Assembly (NCBI GenBank): GCA_034766995.1
Contig: CM068321.1
Coordinates: 12,582,526 to 12,646,525 of the forward strand
DNA from: Acanthacorydalis orientalis
Taxonomy: Eukaryota > Arthropoda > Insecta > Megaloptera > Corydalidae
Direction of reading: 5' to 3'
Length of the DNA stretch: 64,000 nt
The notes beneath the pieces were generated by a model. It made no database searches and was not told the DNA's origin. It was given only the letters and a program-made list of their open reading frames with translations. Shown here piece after piece: positions 40,780 through 53,527 of this stretch. Within the stretch, counting starts at the first letter, position 1. Every line of letters begins with the position of its first letter. The position numbers and the translations under genes are program-made.

Positions 40780-40798
40780 TTATAAGCTAATGATTTGT

Positions 40799-40800
<2 letters not shown>

Positions 40801-40874
<74 letters not shown>
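40801..40874 (+). repeat. (TA)n microsatellite
   Basis: Pure TA array of about 72 bp beside the foldback element. Confidence 0.95.
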
Positions 40875-40877
<3 letters not shown>

Positions 40878-41518
40878 TTGAAGATGAAAGGAAAAATTTA
40901 AAAATAGTTAATATCTAAAAAGAAATTAATAAGACATTCTAATTTTTTAATAAATTATTCTACATTCCAAATATTTGTTACGTTCAATACTTGTTAACGG
41001 AATTATATGATATTATTTCATTTAATTGATCTTTTTAATACTACGTTGAAGAACAGAAATAATTACCATACGACTGCAATTACTATTTTTTAATTATTCA
41101 TTATTTTATATTAACTTTCTTAACTGTACAAATCTAATTTTATACAATATGCTAATAAATTTTAACAATACCATTAATTTTTTTGGTTATAATTTAATAC
41201 ATTTTTAAAAGCATTTAATTTAATTTTACATACCAAATGATCACGAGATCGAACAACGTTTGCAGAAAATATCTTTTCGTAAAACTTAATTATCTTTCAA
41301 TAAAAAAAACATTCACTTATTTTAGCACTATAGATATTTTTTTTTAATAAAACACAGTTATTTAAATATGATCATTTATTTTTAATTAATAAAATAAAAT
41401 TTTAATACAAATACAATCTTGATTGAATATTTAGGTTGATATGTACGTTTAAATAAAATGTTTTAAATAGTTGAAACTCGAATACTTGAACAAATATATG
41501 CAATACACTTTGTTATAT

Positions 41519-41636
41519 AGATATATATATATATATATGTAACAGTGTATATATATATGTAACAGTGTATATATATATATATATGTAACAGTGTATATAT
41601 ATATATGTAACAGTGTATATATATATATATACATGT
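41519..41636 (+). repeat. minisatellite of TGTAACAGTG units in TA
   Basis: Four copies of TGTAACAGTG, each separated by TA runs of unequal length (about 9 to 17 bases), making a 22- to 28-bp tandem unit. Spacing is variable, so it is not a CRISPR-like array. Confidence 0.85.
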
Positions 41637-41912
41637 GTGTTTGTTTGTGTGTATGCATGTATGTATAGCTTAATTCGGATATTTAAACATTATTTAATAT
41701 CTTATATTCATATTCTGCTATTAGTCATAACATTGCACCGAATACATAAGTGTATTGATTACATAATACTTGATTTTAAGAAAAATTAAATATTTTTGTG
41801 TATGATGCATTATAAGAAAAGTGATAAGGACAAAAATATATATATATATTGAAGTTTGTGTTTATAATTATAGTTTGACTTATGTTTACCATAGAAGAAA
41901 TTATTTTTTTGG

Positions 41913-41954
<42 letters not shown>

Positions 41955-42524
41955 TAGTCATCTAGTTTTGATAATAATTTCAGTTCAGAAAAATATCTGA
42001 TACACTATACGTACAATAAAGAATTATATAAAATAATATATATATTGAATGTGTCTGCGGTTAGAGCAAGATTAGATTATTCAAATAATAGAGCATCGTT
42101 CGCAATAGTTAAAACAATTTAGGTTTAATTTATTTAATTATATATTTCTAAATATTTTTTATTTAATTTTGATTTTCATTGAATTATATACTTATAAACC
42201 AAAATATTTTTATTTTATTGTTTTGAAAAATGAAAGAGGTTTTTTAGAACTCTGGAGAGATCTTATTTTATTTAGTATCTCAAGTATCATCTTTTTAAAG
42301 AATTATATATTCTTATATATATATATATATATATAGCTTTAAAAATCTTCTGAATAAAGATTTCTTCTAATGTCTTCCAATATGAACGATATACTTCTTT
42401 TCCATACATTTTCAATGCACTCTAACATTTATATTAGAGTTACTTATTGCTTTTTTTCGAACTTTTTCAATTTTTTTAACTTACAGTTACTATTGCTATT
42501 GTATGTGCCTGGATCGAATAATAA

Positions 42525-42625
42525 AAATTCTGATCAAAAATAGTAAATTTATCATTTTTGATTCTTACTTATGCGAATTTCAATAGTAATCACCTTCAGC
42601 GCGTTAAAGCAGAGAAAATACATTA
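42525..42625 (+). repeat. dispersed repeat family A, copy 3
   Basis: Core visible as TTTATCATTTTTGATTCTTA then CTTATGCGAATTTCAATAG. It faces copy 4 in inverted orientation. Confidence 0.45.
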
Positions 42626-42629
42626 ACAT

Positions 42630-42745
42630 TTTCAGAATAGATATCTTAGTGCTCTGAAGATGATGGCATTTCTATCAATATACGCGCATAAGCAATGATT
42701 AAAAATGTTTAATAATCCATTATTGATTTTTTTTATAGTTTGTGG
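42630..42745 (-). repeat. dispersed repeat family A, copy 4
   Basis: Reverse orientation. It holds GCTCTGAAGATGATGGCATT and ATACGCGCATAAGCAATGAT, complementary to the family core. Confidence 0.5.
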
Positions 42746-43124
42746 ATCGAATGAAAAGTTCTTTGTAAAAATTAATCGTAAGTTTGCAAATGTCACTGCT
42801 TGTATGAGAATGTTATACTCTTATAACTCTAATATTTATTGGTTATCAGACGTATTTAGTTGTAATATACTTTGATCAAATAAATCATATTTAAACACAT
42901 TTACTTGTAGAAATGAATGAATTTACATATAAATAGTCTTTGAATCATTTGGAAATAAAGCAATTACAATAAAATAATTAGTTTTATCAAAATCTATGTA
43001 ATTTCTATTTCCTTTATGAATGACGAATAATTAATTTTAAATCGTAAAGTAGCGTGAAATCCGAAATTAGTATCTTATCAAAAAATAAAAGAAATAAAAA
43101 GTACGAGGCAAATTTTCCTGTACA

Positions 43125-43290
43125 TTAACTCCCTAAGCATGATGGCAAGATATATGTAAGAAATGATCACAAATGATCAAAAATTATTTAGTGAACATTT
43201 CTGACAAGATTTTTTTCTGTATGTGGAGCTAGAGAATAATTTATTTATAAAACTAATTTTAGCCAGAGTGGCAAAACGGCATTTTAATAA
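43125..43290 (-). repeat. dispersed repeat family A, copy 5
   Basis: Shares CCTGTACATTA, a TCATGC/GATGGCA block, GATCAAAAATTATTTAGTGA and TTTTAGCCAGAGTGGCAAAA with the copy at 60.9 kb. It extends the family to well over 150 bp. Confidence 0.5.
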
Positions 43291-43894
43291 AAACGCTCAT
43301 TATTTATATATTATGGTAAAAAATATGATAACATGTTTAATTATATTGGTTGTTTTTAGAAAACGAATTTAAGTAGTTCTATTTTCATTCCAATTCTTAT
43401 TCCTTAAAGTTTTTAATATTGTTTTATAGGTCAAAACTGTAATAACTGAAATTTCTTAAAAATAAATATTTCTTTTTTGGAATGATAAAGTATTATTGGT
43501 GTCTTAATATGAAGGACGAGAGAAATTTTCATAACACGTCATCATTTTGGATTAAAAAAACTCTAACAAATAAATTAATGTACAATTTACTTTCTCATTG
43601 CACTACATGAAAGTATTTGTTGTAATTGAAACAATACATGTCTAGTAATTATCAGTCTATTATGGTGGGATATATATGTAAAAAATAACTTGTAAACAAA
43701 CAAATCAAACACATTGTTTTGCAATGTTTTATACCTGTTAGTCTTTGTTGCGAATATATAAGTATTAGAAATTTGTATTTCTATTATTATCATAAAACAG
43801 GCATAATAAGTTAAGTGCATCTAGGTAACTGGGTAAATGATTCTTAGAATATATTCCACTTAATCCATATAAAGTAACTCGGAATTGAATACAA

Positions 43895-43900
43895 ATGTAT
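43895..43900 (+). CDS. candidate first coding micro-exon of the Gln/Asn-rich gene
   Basis: ATG TAT followed at once by a consensus donor GTAAGTAG. Joined in phase 0 to the exon at 44834 it would supply the missing start codon directly before the hydrophobic signal segment. This is the best candidate I found in the upstream kilobase, but chance occurrence is quite possible. The exon would include upstream untranslated sequence. Confidence 0.3.
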
Positions 43901-44128
43901 GTAAGTAGATAGTGATTCTACCTTTACGGCGGCATGCATTTAAAATGTATTACTAACCTACTGCCGTTTCCATTCTGTCAGTTATCAATGTCACATTTAT
44001 TGTCGCAAACATTGACCGCTAATTAAAAAGGGAAGGAAGTCGGTATTGATAGCATGACGGATTGTACATACAGTATTAATTATAGTGTCTGTGGTTAAAA
44101 GTGAAATAACAATTAACGATAAATCTGT

Positions 44129-44165
<37 letters not shown>

Positions 44166-44833
44166 GCAAATATGAATGTACCTCTTTCCAATATTTCTGT
44201 AAAGCCTTTTTGTAAAGTAATGTAAAGTTTACTAATTTTATTACTTTATCATCAGTTCAAATTAAATTTTATCTGACAGAAACATAAAAATAATAAACAA
44301 TATTATTGTTTATCTTTATTCTGACTTTTTTATAATTTAATGTAACCGGTTTTGGTACTAGTGCTACTTCAAGTACGAGTATATTTTAATTATATTCTCT
44401 CGGTATGTTGACGTTTCGATTGATCTTTAATCGGTTTATTTTTTTTATAACAGTGACATATTTATTACTCTGAAAATGGAATCATTTTAAGTGTTTGTTA
44501 TAATATGTATTTCCAATTTTGTTTTGTGTATACTTCAACATTTTCTAATATATTAATTGAAGTCATTTTAGCGTTATTTTCAATACTAGTATGTCCCTAC
44601 TCACTAATCAGAATTATATCCAGTCATTCACACTTATTATCAGAATCATATCACGGTTGACTGTTTATTCGGGAAATTAGAATAAAATATGTGATATTCT
44701 TTTATATGAAAATAAAACTTTGTTTATTTATCTAATACAATAATGATTTTTTAATCCTCTAATATAAATAATATATTGATTACATTGCAGATGTACACAA
44801 ATTACTGTATTGAAATACTTTTTTTTGCTTTAG

Positions 44834-46681
44834 GATCAAACTCCAATATGGATAGTCATTTTCTTCATCATATATTTACTGGCAACAGAAATCACCGCGG
44901 ATTTTCATTACAAATTTAGAAGAGCACCAATTTCGCCAAGGATAATTCTTCCTCCAACATTTATGAAAACAAAATGGCAAAATAATTTAAGATTTCCAAG
45001 ACCACATGTAAGACCAACAACATATCCTGCAGTACCTTTACAAAAATATCCTATTTATTTTTATCCGCTTAAAGCGTCTATACCTTTTATAATGCCATTA
45101 AACACGCGCATCCCTCCTATCATCAATCTCCAGACACTAGAAAACAAGAAGCCGATTTATTCAAATGTACTAAATAAACATATACCAGAATACGAATTTC
45201 ATGCGGCAAAACCGGTATTAGAACAAAATAAAGCGCCGATGATACCAACAATTTCACAAAATGATGATCAAGGACCTATACATACAATACCAGCACCGAA
45301 TCTTAGTTCAGAACTTAAACCAATAAGTGTAGAAGATATAAAAAATCATCAAATACCATTGGTAAATTATCCACAAACTCAAAACAATCATTTTCTTTTT
45401 GGAAATGATGATAAGATAATACGTAATCCATTAACTGGTCAGTACGTTCAATTTTCTCCTGATCCTGATCCTCCTTTATTAGTTCCTAAGAAATCTTCAT
45501 TTGAACTAATTCCTGTAACTACTCATAATACTAATAACTTATCAACAATTACAAACGACGTTTCAATTGGATCTCTTCCTACGTCGCAGTTATCATCATA
45601 TGAGTTATTACAATTACTTAACACGTATTCACAGCAACAGCTTGTTGACAGTTATGGAATGCCAATTGCACAACAACCGCAACTTCAACAACATATATTA
45701 CAGCATCAAAATCTGCAAGAAAATAATAATCCCGAACGACAATTATTAAATCATAATTTACGTCTTGGTCCATCAGAATCAAATTTTCTTTCTCAAATAC
45801 ATGAAGCGGCAATACAAAATGAACCAATAAAATTCAATAAAGAACAGCCACAATATCAATCGTTTAATTATGAAGAGCAACATCGTCAGAATATACATGA
45901 TAATAGCTTTGCATTACCTCAGAATAATTTCGTCATACCAAAGAATAATTTACAGTTATCAAAAATACAAAATGAGAATTTGTATTTTATTAACAACGCT
46001 AACAAAAATCAACAAATATTGTCTGCTCATCAAGATTTACAGAATTATAATAACAATGATAATAAAAATAATATATTTGGGTCGCATGAACAAATTAATA
46101 CATTTGAACATTATCAAAATAATGGACAAAATAATTTCCCAACCAACCATAATATCTCCAATTTATACCATGAACCAAATAACCATGTTTATAATGAAGG
46201 ACAATTTGCTTATACAACATTACCAAATAAAAATGATGCTGAAACGTTATCATTCTTTCAAAACGGTGAAGAAATAAACACACAAGATAATGTTTATAAA
46301 CATTCACATCGTGTAAATAACATTCAAGTACAGCCAGAACAAGTCGAAGTAAATACACCAATGACTATATATGTCCCTGATGAAGATTATGAAGATATTG
46401 AAACTCAAGTTAACGATGAAAATCACTTAGAATATAATGAAAATAATGTTCATGATACAATGATCAATCAAAATAATGAAGAATATAGGCATGAACCGAT
46501 TTCTTCAGATTATAATGATTCTAAAGAAAGTACTATTAATAGAAATCCTCACTGGAAAGATAGGTACGTTAAAAATAAGCAAATTAATAGCAATTCTTAC
46601 GAAACACAAGATAATGTGCCATTTGGGACACGGCTGAAATTGAAGACGAATGTAAGACCACAAATTAAGTTAAATAAATAA
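44834..46681 (+). CDS. secreted Gln/Asn-rich protein, terminal exon
   Basis: I do not recognise this gene. The acceptor (TTTTTTGCTTTAG) ends at 44833 and the frame then runs 615 codons to TAA at 46679-46681. The first 21 residues include WIVIFFIIYLLATEITA, a signal-peptide core with a plausible cleavage site, so the exon starts just inside the signal peptide and the start codon is upstream. The next region is Pro/Arg-rich, a long middle is Gln/Asn-rich with one SYGMPI motif at about exon residue 273, and the tail is acidic and Asn-rich with a basic end. There are no cysteine-rich or enzymatic motifs. Composition and motif parallel the secreted gene at 13-26 kb, suggesting an extracellular structural role (inference). 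An internal ATG at 44963 would lose the signal and is unlikely. Other-frame openings inside this exon are shadows. Confidence 0.75.
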   Translation, partial: DQTPIWIVIFFIIYLLATEITADFHYKFRRAPISPRIILPPTFMKTKWQNNLRFPRPHVRPTTYPAVPLQKYPIYFYPLKASIPFIMPLNTRIPPIINLQTLENKKPIYSNVLNKHIPEYEFHAAKPVLEQNKAPMIPTISQNDDQGPIHTIPAPNLSSELKPISVEDIKNHQIPLVNYPQTQNNHFLFGNDDKIIRNPLTGQYVQFSPDPDPPLLVPKKSSFELIPVTTHNTNNLSTITNDVSIGSLPTSQLSSYELLQLLNTYSQQQLVDSYGMPIAQQPQLQQHILQHQNLQENNNPERQLLNHNLRLGPSESNFLSQIHEAAIQNEPIKFNKEQPQYQSFNYEEQHRQNIHDNSFALPQNNFVIPKNNLQLSKIQNENLYFINNANKNQQILSAHQDLQNYNNNDNKNNIFGSHEQINTFEHYQNNGQNNFPTNHNISNLYHEPNNHVYNEGQFAYTTLPNKNDAETLSFFQNGEEINTQDNVYKHSHRVNNIQVQPEQVEVNTPMTIYVPDEDYEDIETQVNDENHLEYNENNVHDTMINQNNEEYRHEPISSDYNDSKESTINRNPHWKDRYVKNKQINSNSYETQDNVPFGTRLKLKTNVRPQIKLNK

Positions 46682-46771
46682 ATATATGACTTATGTTAAG
46701 ATGTTTATCTAAAAAATAGTAACATTTTTTAAATATATTTAAACATAACAGTGAGACATAATAATTAAATA

Positions 46772-46776
46772 ATATA

Positions 46777-46821
<45 letters not shown>
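46772..46821 (+). repeat. (TA)n microsatellite
   Basis: TA array with one TG break, 90 bp after the stop of the Gln/Asn-rich gene and so probably in its 3' untranslated region. Confidence 0.9.
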
Positions 46822-46823
<2 letters not shown>

Positions 46824-48232
46824 TTGAACATATCATAAGTTTAAAATATTTTAATATATTTAATAGATAATTGTAGTAAAATAATGGATAATATATTTAT
46901 ATACATAAAGTCAAACTATTGAATGGCGAGACTATTTTCAAAATATGTATACAAAATTGTTTGAATTTCTATGTTGTTTTCTTCACATATAAATTTTAAA
47001 AAGAACTTTACATCATTTTGTAAACTTTTCCAAAAATATGTATAATTAAAAAGTCAATCTAAACTATACACTTAATATTTTATCACTCAAAACATAGAAA
47101 GTATTTTTGATTAACTTCACAAACTTTTTCTCTTCGAATATCTACGAAGAGTTTTTCATATTTTGAAAACCGTCTACATATTGAAACGTTTATAGATTTA
47201 AAAAAGTGGACAACAAAGAGCGCAATTCTATTTTTATAAAAAAAGCAATACAAAGACAACATAATTAAATATGGACTTAAGTATGAAAAACATAGATAAT
47301 ATTTCATAGTGTTTAAATTTTCTTATATATTTTATTATATAATTCAAAGTGGAGCCTTAACGGACATTTTTAGAACTCTAATGCTATGTGCAACCTTGGT
47401 TAGAAAATAATGAAATAACTATTTCATTTAATAGTAAAATATTAAATTTGGAACAAATTATAACGTTAAAAAAATAAAAATTGCGACTAAATTGTCAGTC
47501 TTAACTTTTTTAGAGTCAATAACTTCGATAGAGTCAAATATTTTCAATGGTTTCAATTATCTTTTTATTCACCAAATTTTTTGAAAACCAAACAGTCAAT
47601 TATATTTAAAAATGTACATTTTCATTATTTTTTTTAAAAAATAGAATAAAATTTTTATTCTCATCAGTATATGATTTTAATTTAGATTTTTTTTAAAAAA
47701 CATATATCTACACATGTTCTATCGATTTAAAATGTGCAGCTAAATTTTAATTTATTTCTTTATTTATATACATTTTTTGATCATTATACAACATTAATAA
47801 TACTTTATTTTCATAATTTAAATTATTACAAAATGGCTATGGCTCGTCTTATATGTATTTCTACTCTTATTCAGAAACACAAATTATTGTCGAGGAAGTA
47901 ATAAATTGAAACTTTTTATTACAGTATCGTTAATTTTAATAATAAACTCGATGTTTAATTATTAAGAGATATTTTTTTGAAATCGAGTATTAAATAATAC
48001 ACGAAAATTAGTCGGAAGATAACTAGATAAAAATATATTATGCTAATTTAAATATATATTTTATAGGTTTAATTATTTAAATTGAAAGATATATTTAGTC
48101 TCGTTATTTAATAATAAGATCTCATAATAAAATTTAAATCAAAAATTGTGCATTAGTACTTTGTATACAATTTAAATATTACTTCAAAATCACACTTTTT
48201 TATTTTGAAATGTAATTAAGGATAATATTTTA

Positions 48233-48236
<4 letters not shown>

Positions 48237-48285
<49 letters not shown>

Positions 48286-48303
48286 AATGTATATATATAT
48301 ATT
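48237..48303 (+). repeat. (TA)n microsatellite
   Basis: TA array with a TGTAAATG break, followed by CATA units. Confidence 0.9.
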
Positions 48304-48875
48304 TATATACATACATACATACGTATATAATTCAAGATAAATTAAGAGAACTTAACTTTTCTAATTAATAGAAAAACGACTTATTGAAATATATGCTTAT
48401 ATTTCTTTGGTAACTGAAATAATAAAATATTATGAGATAAAAAAGAATAAATATTTAAAGTTTGATTCAAACTGTTGATGTATATTTCTTGTATAATTAT
48501 ATTTTTGAATGTTTGTAGATTTTTTCAACTATACGAAATAAAGGTTGTACTTTTTTGATAATTGTTCTTAATCACTCTTACATTTTGTTTATTTATTTAA
48601 ATATTGTTCAATTTTTGATTAAACTTACATAATTAAAATATAGTTCCAACAGATTAAAAAGTAGTTATTTAAAAGTAATAATAGTACATTTATTATGAAC
48701 TTTTAATTTATCTAATCAGCGTTATGGTTTTTTGAAATGTATCTCTTGGGCTGAATACAAAAAGGCATCTATAATGTTTCGAATAAGGTCTATTTTGTGT
48801 CAGTAGAAAATATATTACAAATATTTGTTGAGTTTCTTTTATCCCATAAAACAAAAATCCTAGTTAAAAATGTTC

Positions 48876-48975
48876 AATAAATGATTTGATCATTTTTGAC
48901 TGCTGTTTATGCGCATTTCGATGAAGATGATGTCATCATCAGAGAGCTAAGGTACTGAAAAATCTGATTTTGTTC
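48876..48975 (+). repeat. dispersed repeat family A, copy 6 (best preserved)
   Basis: Clearest copy: GATCATTTTTGACTGCTG, TTATGCGCATTTCGATGAAG, ATGATGTCATCATCAGAGAG, then ACTGAAAAATCTG. Confidence 0.55.
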
Positions 48976-49707
48976 AATTCCCCGAATTTTGATATATATT
49001 TTTTTTGCAGCTTTAATTTCAGTTCGAAAAATCAGAAAAGTTTTATAATCTGAAATATGGAGAGGATATGATACTGTATATTATAGAAAAAATATTCAGT
49101 CTCCAGAGCAGAGTAACAGTAAAATAACTATACGCGCTTAATTGTTCATAATGATTATTTTTTTGTCTACAAAAGAATTATTCAGTTGACCATCATTCGT
49201 ACAAATATTCAATGAATCTTCGTTAAAGTTCAAATTTAATACTATTCTATAATATTTTGTTATTTAAGAATTGAAATATATGAAACAAATCTAATAATAA
49301 TTTAAAAAAATCATACTATTCCTAATAATTCCCAATTACTTCCAACGATAATAGTATTGTTAGATTTGCTATAATATCATCTAAGGAGAATATATATAAA
49401 AAACAAATTAAAGGTATGTTTAAACAATTTGTATTAAAATTGTACTATTAATCATTTTTACCTTAAAATTATATTTTGAATAACATATTTTGAAAGCTGT
49501 AATTGTGTTTATATCTGTGATTCCGTTGGTATATTATCCGGGTAATCTTAATTTTTTAAGTAATATGGGTTTTTATTATCTGACTTTGGCACTTGTACCA
49601 TTTTCAAATAGCTGTGATTTACAAGAACCAAGACAAGATCAGCATATATTTATTTTGTTTGTATTCTTTAATAGTTTTTACATACTAATTAAATATAAAA
49701 AAAATAT

Positions 49708-49753
<46 letters not shown>

Positions 49754-50394
49754 TTGAATATTATACATTGTTACATATTAACAAATAAAAAAAATTGTCA
49801 ATGGTTTATTTTTGTCTTCATAGAATTAAGTACCTATATTTATTTTACTATATATCTTCATGTTGCTTCTAACATATGGTTACTAAATAAATACCATATA
49901 CCTCTTTTTATATTCATTATAATTTGATTAGATATTAAATTTTATTTTCAGTTTATATTAAGCTTATATTCAATTTTATTTTCAGCTCAAAATATCCATT
50001 TTGTTAATACATTAAATTACTAGATTGTGCCGTGTTATAGTTTCAAAAAGCACTTCAAATGACTGGGCCATATTGTAAGATGATCCGATCGTTCATTAAA
50101 AGACGTCCGAGAAAGCATGTGATCGATTTTCCGTTCTAAATATTTTATCAATAATTTCAATTATGAGGTAATGTAATAGATTTCAAAAGGGATTGATGTC
50201 ATTTTCGGAGATTATAAATTGCATTCTATGGCGATTACTCATTTTTTCCGAATGATAATTACTATTAATTTTTTATAGTAACAATGTAATAAACATTTTA
50301 ATTTATTTTTTATATCTGCTCAAGTATTGTAATAGGTCTGTACAATTACTTACAAAACACAAAACATTTTCTCGACTTATTTATCCCGTAATAA

Positions 50395-50530
50395 ACATTC
50401 AGAAAAGATCAAGATTTTTCAGTATTTTGGCGTGTGGAGATGTGTGTATCATTGAAATGTGCACGAATAATAATTAGAAACGAATTATAATGATTTACTG
50501 AACACTTTTGATCAGATTTTTTTTTATTGA
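50395..50530 (-). repeat. dispersed repeat family A, copy 7
   Basis: Reverse orientation. It shares the CAGATTTTTCAGT-type end (as GATTTTTCAGTATTTTG), ATTGAAATGTGCACGAA and CTGAACACTTTTGATCAG. Confidence 0.45.
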
Positions 50531-51216
50531 GTTATTAAAGTATTTATTTACGAAATCATTCAAAGATTAATATTTAAAATATGTTCGGATTTTTTCTGTC
50601 TTATTTGTATAGACATTTTTATATACTATTTGTTTTAAAGGAAAACAAATAATATTTTAATTATTAAGCACAAAGCACATTTCAGAAAGTTACATACGAA
50701 TTATTATAAAGTTTTTAAACTGAAATTATTTTTTAATAACAGCTCATTGATAAATTGAAATAGTTATCAAGAATCGCGAAATCTCATGTATTAATTTTAT
50801 ATAAATATGCATTATAATATTTAAGTTATGCTTCTTTCTTGCTCATATTAATTTTACGTTTGAAAGACATTGCTTTTAAAAATAACTTCGAAATCGTATT
50901 ATTTTTGCGTTTATTTCCAATTTCTACATTTTAGAAAAAAATTGAATAGAAATTAAATATTATATATGTATATATATGAAAATTAACTCGAAAATTCATA
51001 CATATCTTTAATTAAAAATTGATTTCAAATATATATTTATTATTGTTTTCAAGCACATAAAAGCAGGGTAGTGTCAGCAGGTTTTATTTATTTGAGATAT
51101 TTTTAAAATTGAACTATTGAACAATTAGAGAATATACATTTTACTCATGAACTCTATTCTTAGTAGATTATATTGTATCAATATTGTTATGTTCATTTTT
51201 TACAGTTCCAAATGTC

Positions 51217-51252
<36 letters not shown>

Positions 51253-51515
51253 CCATATATATATATATATATAATCCATACCATAAATAAAGGTTCTCTT
51301 GATCCATACTTTCTTTTATTTAAACATTTTCTAAATTCTACTTCAAATAAAATGAGTTGGTAAATTCAGGATTTTGTTAATATAACCAAGATTTTTTTAA
51401 ATTTCTTTATTGTAACGTTTTCAAGAATTTTTTGTTTTATAATAAATTAGTATTTTAAAAAAATGTATATAATAAAACATTATTAAAAGGGTCAACCATA
51501 TTAAAAAATGACAAA

Positions 51516-51519
<4 letters not shown>

Positions 51520-51573
<54 letters not shown>
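51520..51573 (+). repeat. (TA)n microsatellite
   Basis: Pure TA array 3' of METAP1. Confidence 0.95.
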
Positions 51574-51575
<2 letters not shown>

Positions 51576-51893
51576 CACACACAAACATATACATATGCTA
51601 AATTTATAACAAGAATTGCTTGCAAATATTTCACACTCAGTTGTAACTTGAAACAAAAGCTTGTTTTTTCTTAAAAAAATTAATAATATTAACTTAATTA
51701 CTATAAGAAGATATAACATATTAAAAATTGAAACTACTTAACATTTGTAAGATTTTTATATTTAACTGTAACTGGATATATAACAAAAACAAAACTTATG
51801 AAATAAGTTAAAATAACAAATTTCTTCCAAACTTTTATTACAAGAAAACAAGAAATACATGTTATTAAATATTTTTTTAAAATATGGTACATA

Positions 51894-51899
51894 TTTATT
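51894..51899 (-). terminator. candidate polyadenylation signal of METAP1
   Basis: AATAAA on the minus strand about 30 nt after the stop at 51928. Another lies at 51834-51839. A third overlaps the stop codon and is too close to be likely. Confidence 0.45.
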
Positions 51900-51927
51900 C
51901 GAGTACATATAAACATACATTCACATT

Positions 51928-53527
51928 TTATTTATCCATAAACCACGGTAACCCAGTAGAGTTACGTCTACGAGTTAGTATATCACAACCTGTTTCTGTA
52001 ACTAGTAAGGTTTGTTCAAATTGAGCTGACCACAGACCGTCAGTTGTTACAGCGGTCCAGTCATCAGGCCATGTTTCATCTCGCCAAGTACCTTCTGATA
52101 TCATCGGTTCAATTGTAAAACAATGACCAGGTTTCATTACACCTACAGCTTTATTTTCTATAAAAAATATAGTGTTTTATAATAATCCCATAATGATTAT
52201 TAAAAAAATATATAATTATAAATATATGTATATAAACTTTGGTTTTATATTGAGAAATATCTATTTCCTATAACTTTTATAATTATTTTTTACAATTTTT
52301 TTAACACTTACTAGCATAATGAGGAACATTTGGAGCAGTGTGAAATAATCTATGAATACCATGTCCACAATAGCTACGAACTACAGAGAAACCATGATTT
52401 TGAGCATGCTTTTGAATAACATTTCCGATTTCACGATACTTTTCTCCAGGTTTAACTATATCAATAGCTTTACTAAGGCACTCATATGTGATCTAAATAT
52501 GAATGATTATTGAAACAAATGCAGACACAAAAAGAAACATCACAAATATTTACCTGTACTAATTTTTTATGCTGAGGACTAACATTACCTACAAAAAATG
52601 TTTCATTTAAATCACCATGAAATCCACGATGATAGACAGTAATATCTACATTGCATATATCTCCATCAATTAATGGACGTGTGTCTGGAATTCCATGACA
52701 TATAACCTTTAAGAAATTATTATTACCATACTTTCATACATTTATATACTGTTTTTACAACATGTTGATACGATATTACCTCATTAACAGATGTACAACA
52801 AGATTTGGGAAATTCATAATAATTTAGTGGTGAAGGATAGCATTCTTTTTCGATACATGCCTCATGTACAATACGATCAATTTCATCTGTTGTAACACCT
52901 ATATCACAAACTCGAGCTGCTTCGTCTAACACCTTATAAACAATTTAGAAGATTTAAACACAATTTTAAAAATTTTTACACTAATCATACCTCACGTCCT
53001 AATTTACAAGCAACACGCATTCCTTCAATTTCTTCATCGTCTAAAATTTTAATTTGTGAATTGCCTTTAAGAGACATTTCAGAAATAGATACACCCCTAG
53101 GATCATCTGCATAATCTGGCCTACCAATGTGTGGAGGTACAGTTCGGCGAAGTGATTGAGGATATGGCCGTAACTTTCCAGAAAACTTATAAGAGGGCCA
53201 AGGAGTATATTCGGCTCCAGTATTACGTTTTTTACCATCGGGTCCCTCACCTCCTAAAAAATATCTTAGAATGAACATGACGGCCCGACTACAACTGGGA
53301 GGTTAAAAATAACTTACTAAGAGGTATAAAGCATGTTTCATGGCGGCTATACCTACCGCTTACTTACGAGCTAGTGAATGTATTATTTTGTGTGTTTTCC
53401 AGTTTCCTTTGAAACATTCTTGAGAACAAAAGTAAGAACCAGATATACCAATTTTTATACATGTTGGGCATTGTAATTTCGCTTTTGCTTCGCATCCCGG
53501 AGTTTCACAAGTTCCATACTCTGCCAT
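51928..53527 (-). CDS. METAP1: methionine aminopeptidase 1
   Basis: Removes the initiator Met from nascent cytosolic proteins with a small second residue, acting at the ribosome. Six exons (minus): 53527-53368, 53253-52991, 52932-52780, 52706-52554, 52492-52312 and 52157-51928. All junctions are GT-AG and in phase, giving 379 residues. Start MAEYG is chosen because it begins the conserved region and matches family length. Residues 7-50 form the C6H2 zinc finger (Cys 7, 12, 20, 23, 34, 38; His 46, 50). The catalytic domain has the five metal ligands D213, D224, H287, E320 and E351, each offset by seven from the human positions as I recall them. The motifs [26 protein letters not shown] and [10 protein letters not shown] are intact. 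The residue after E351 is Gln (EQT) where His (EHT) is usual. It is head to head with peptide deformylase. Everything looks functional. Confidence 0.95.

Larger units (their letters stand above)
46682..51893. other. intergenic stretch
   Basis: No gene recognised between the Gln/Asn-rich gene and METAP1. It holds (TA)n tracts at 46772, 48237, 49710, 51217, 51256 and 51520, and two family A repeats (48.9, 50.4 kb). An open stretch at 49490-49680 has a protein-like start but no usable ATG and runs into a TA array. A short islet of higher GC lies at 50030-50135. Confidence 0.6.

Noticed and set aside
41519..41636. CRISPR-like array of TGTAACAGTG units
   Set aside because: Spacers are TA runs of unequal length and the unit is short. 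This is a minisatellite in a eukaryotic genome.
42050..42110. tRNA-like GGTTAGAGCAAGATTAG stretch
   Set aside because: No cloverleaf arms or anticodon stem can be drawn. I found no tRNA or rRNA in the window.
45567..46361. Other-frame ORFs inside the Gln/Asn-rich exon
   Set aside because: Shadows of the long exon. The plus-strand main frame has the splice acceptor and signal peptide.
49490..49927. 145-codon plus-strand open frame with hydrophobic start
   Set aside because: It begins with TTG rather than ATG, has no clear acceptor, and the second half is a TA array translation. Kept only as a remark.
50058..50138. 26-codon ORF starting ATGACTGGGCC, basic peptide
   Set aside because: No splice or promoter support and a length easily met by chance, although the islet is GC-richer than its surroundings.
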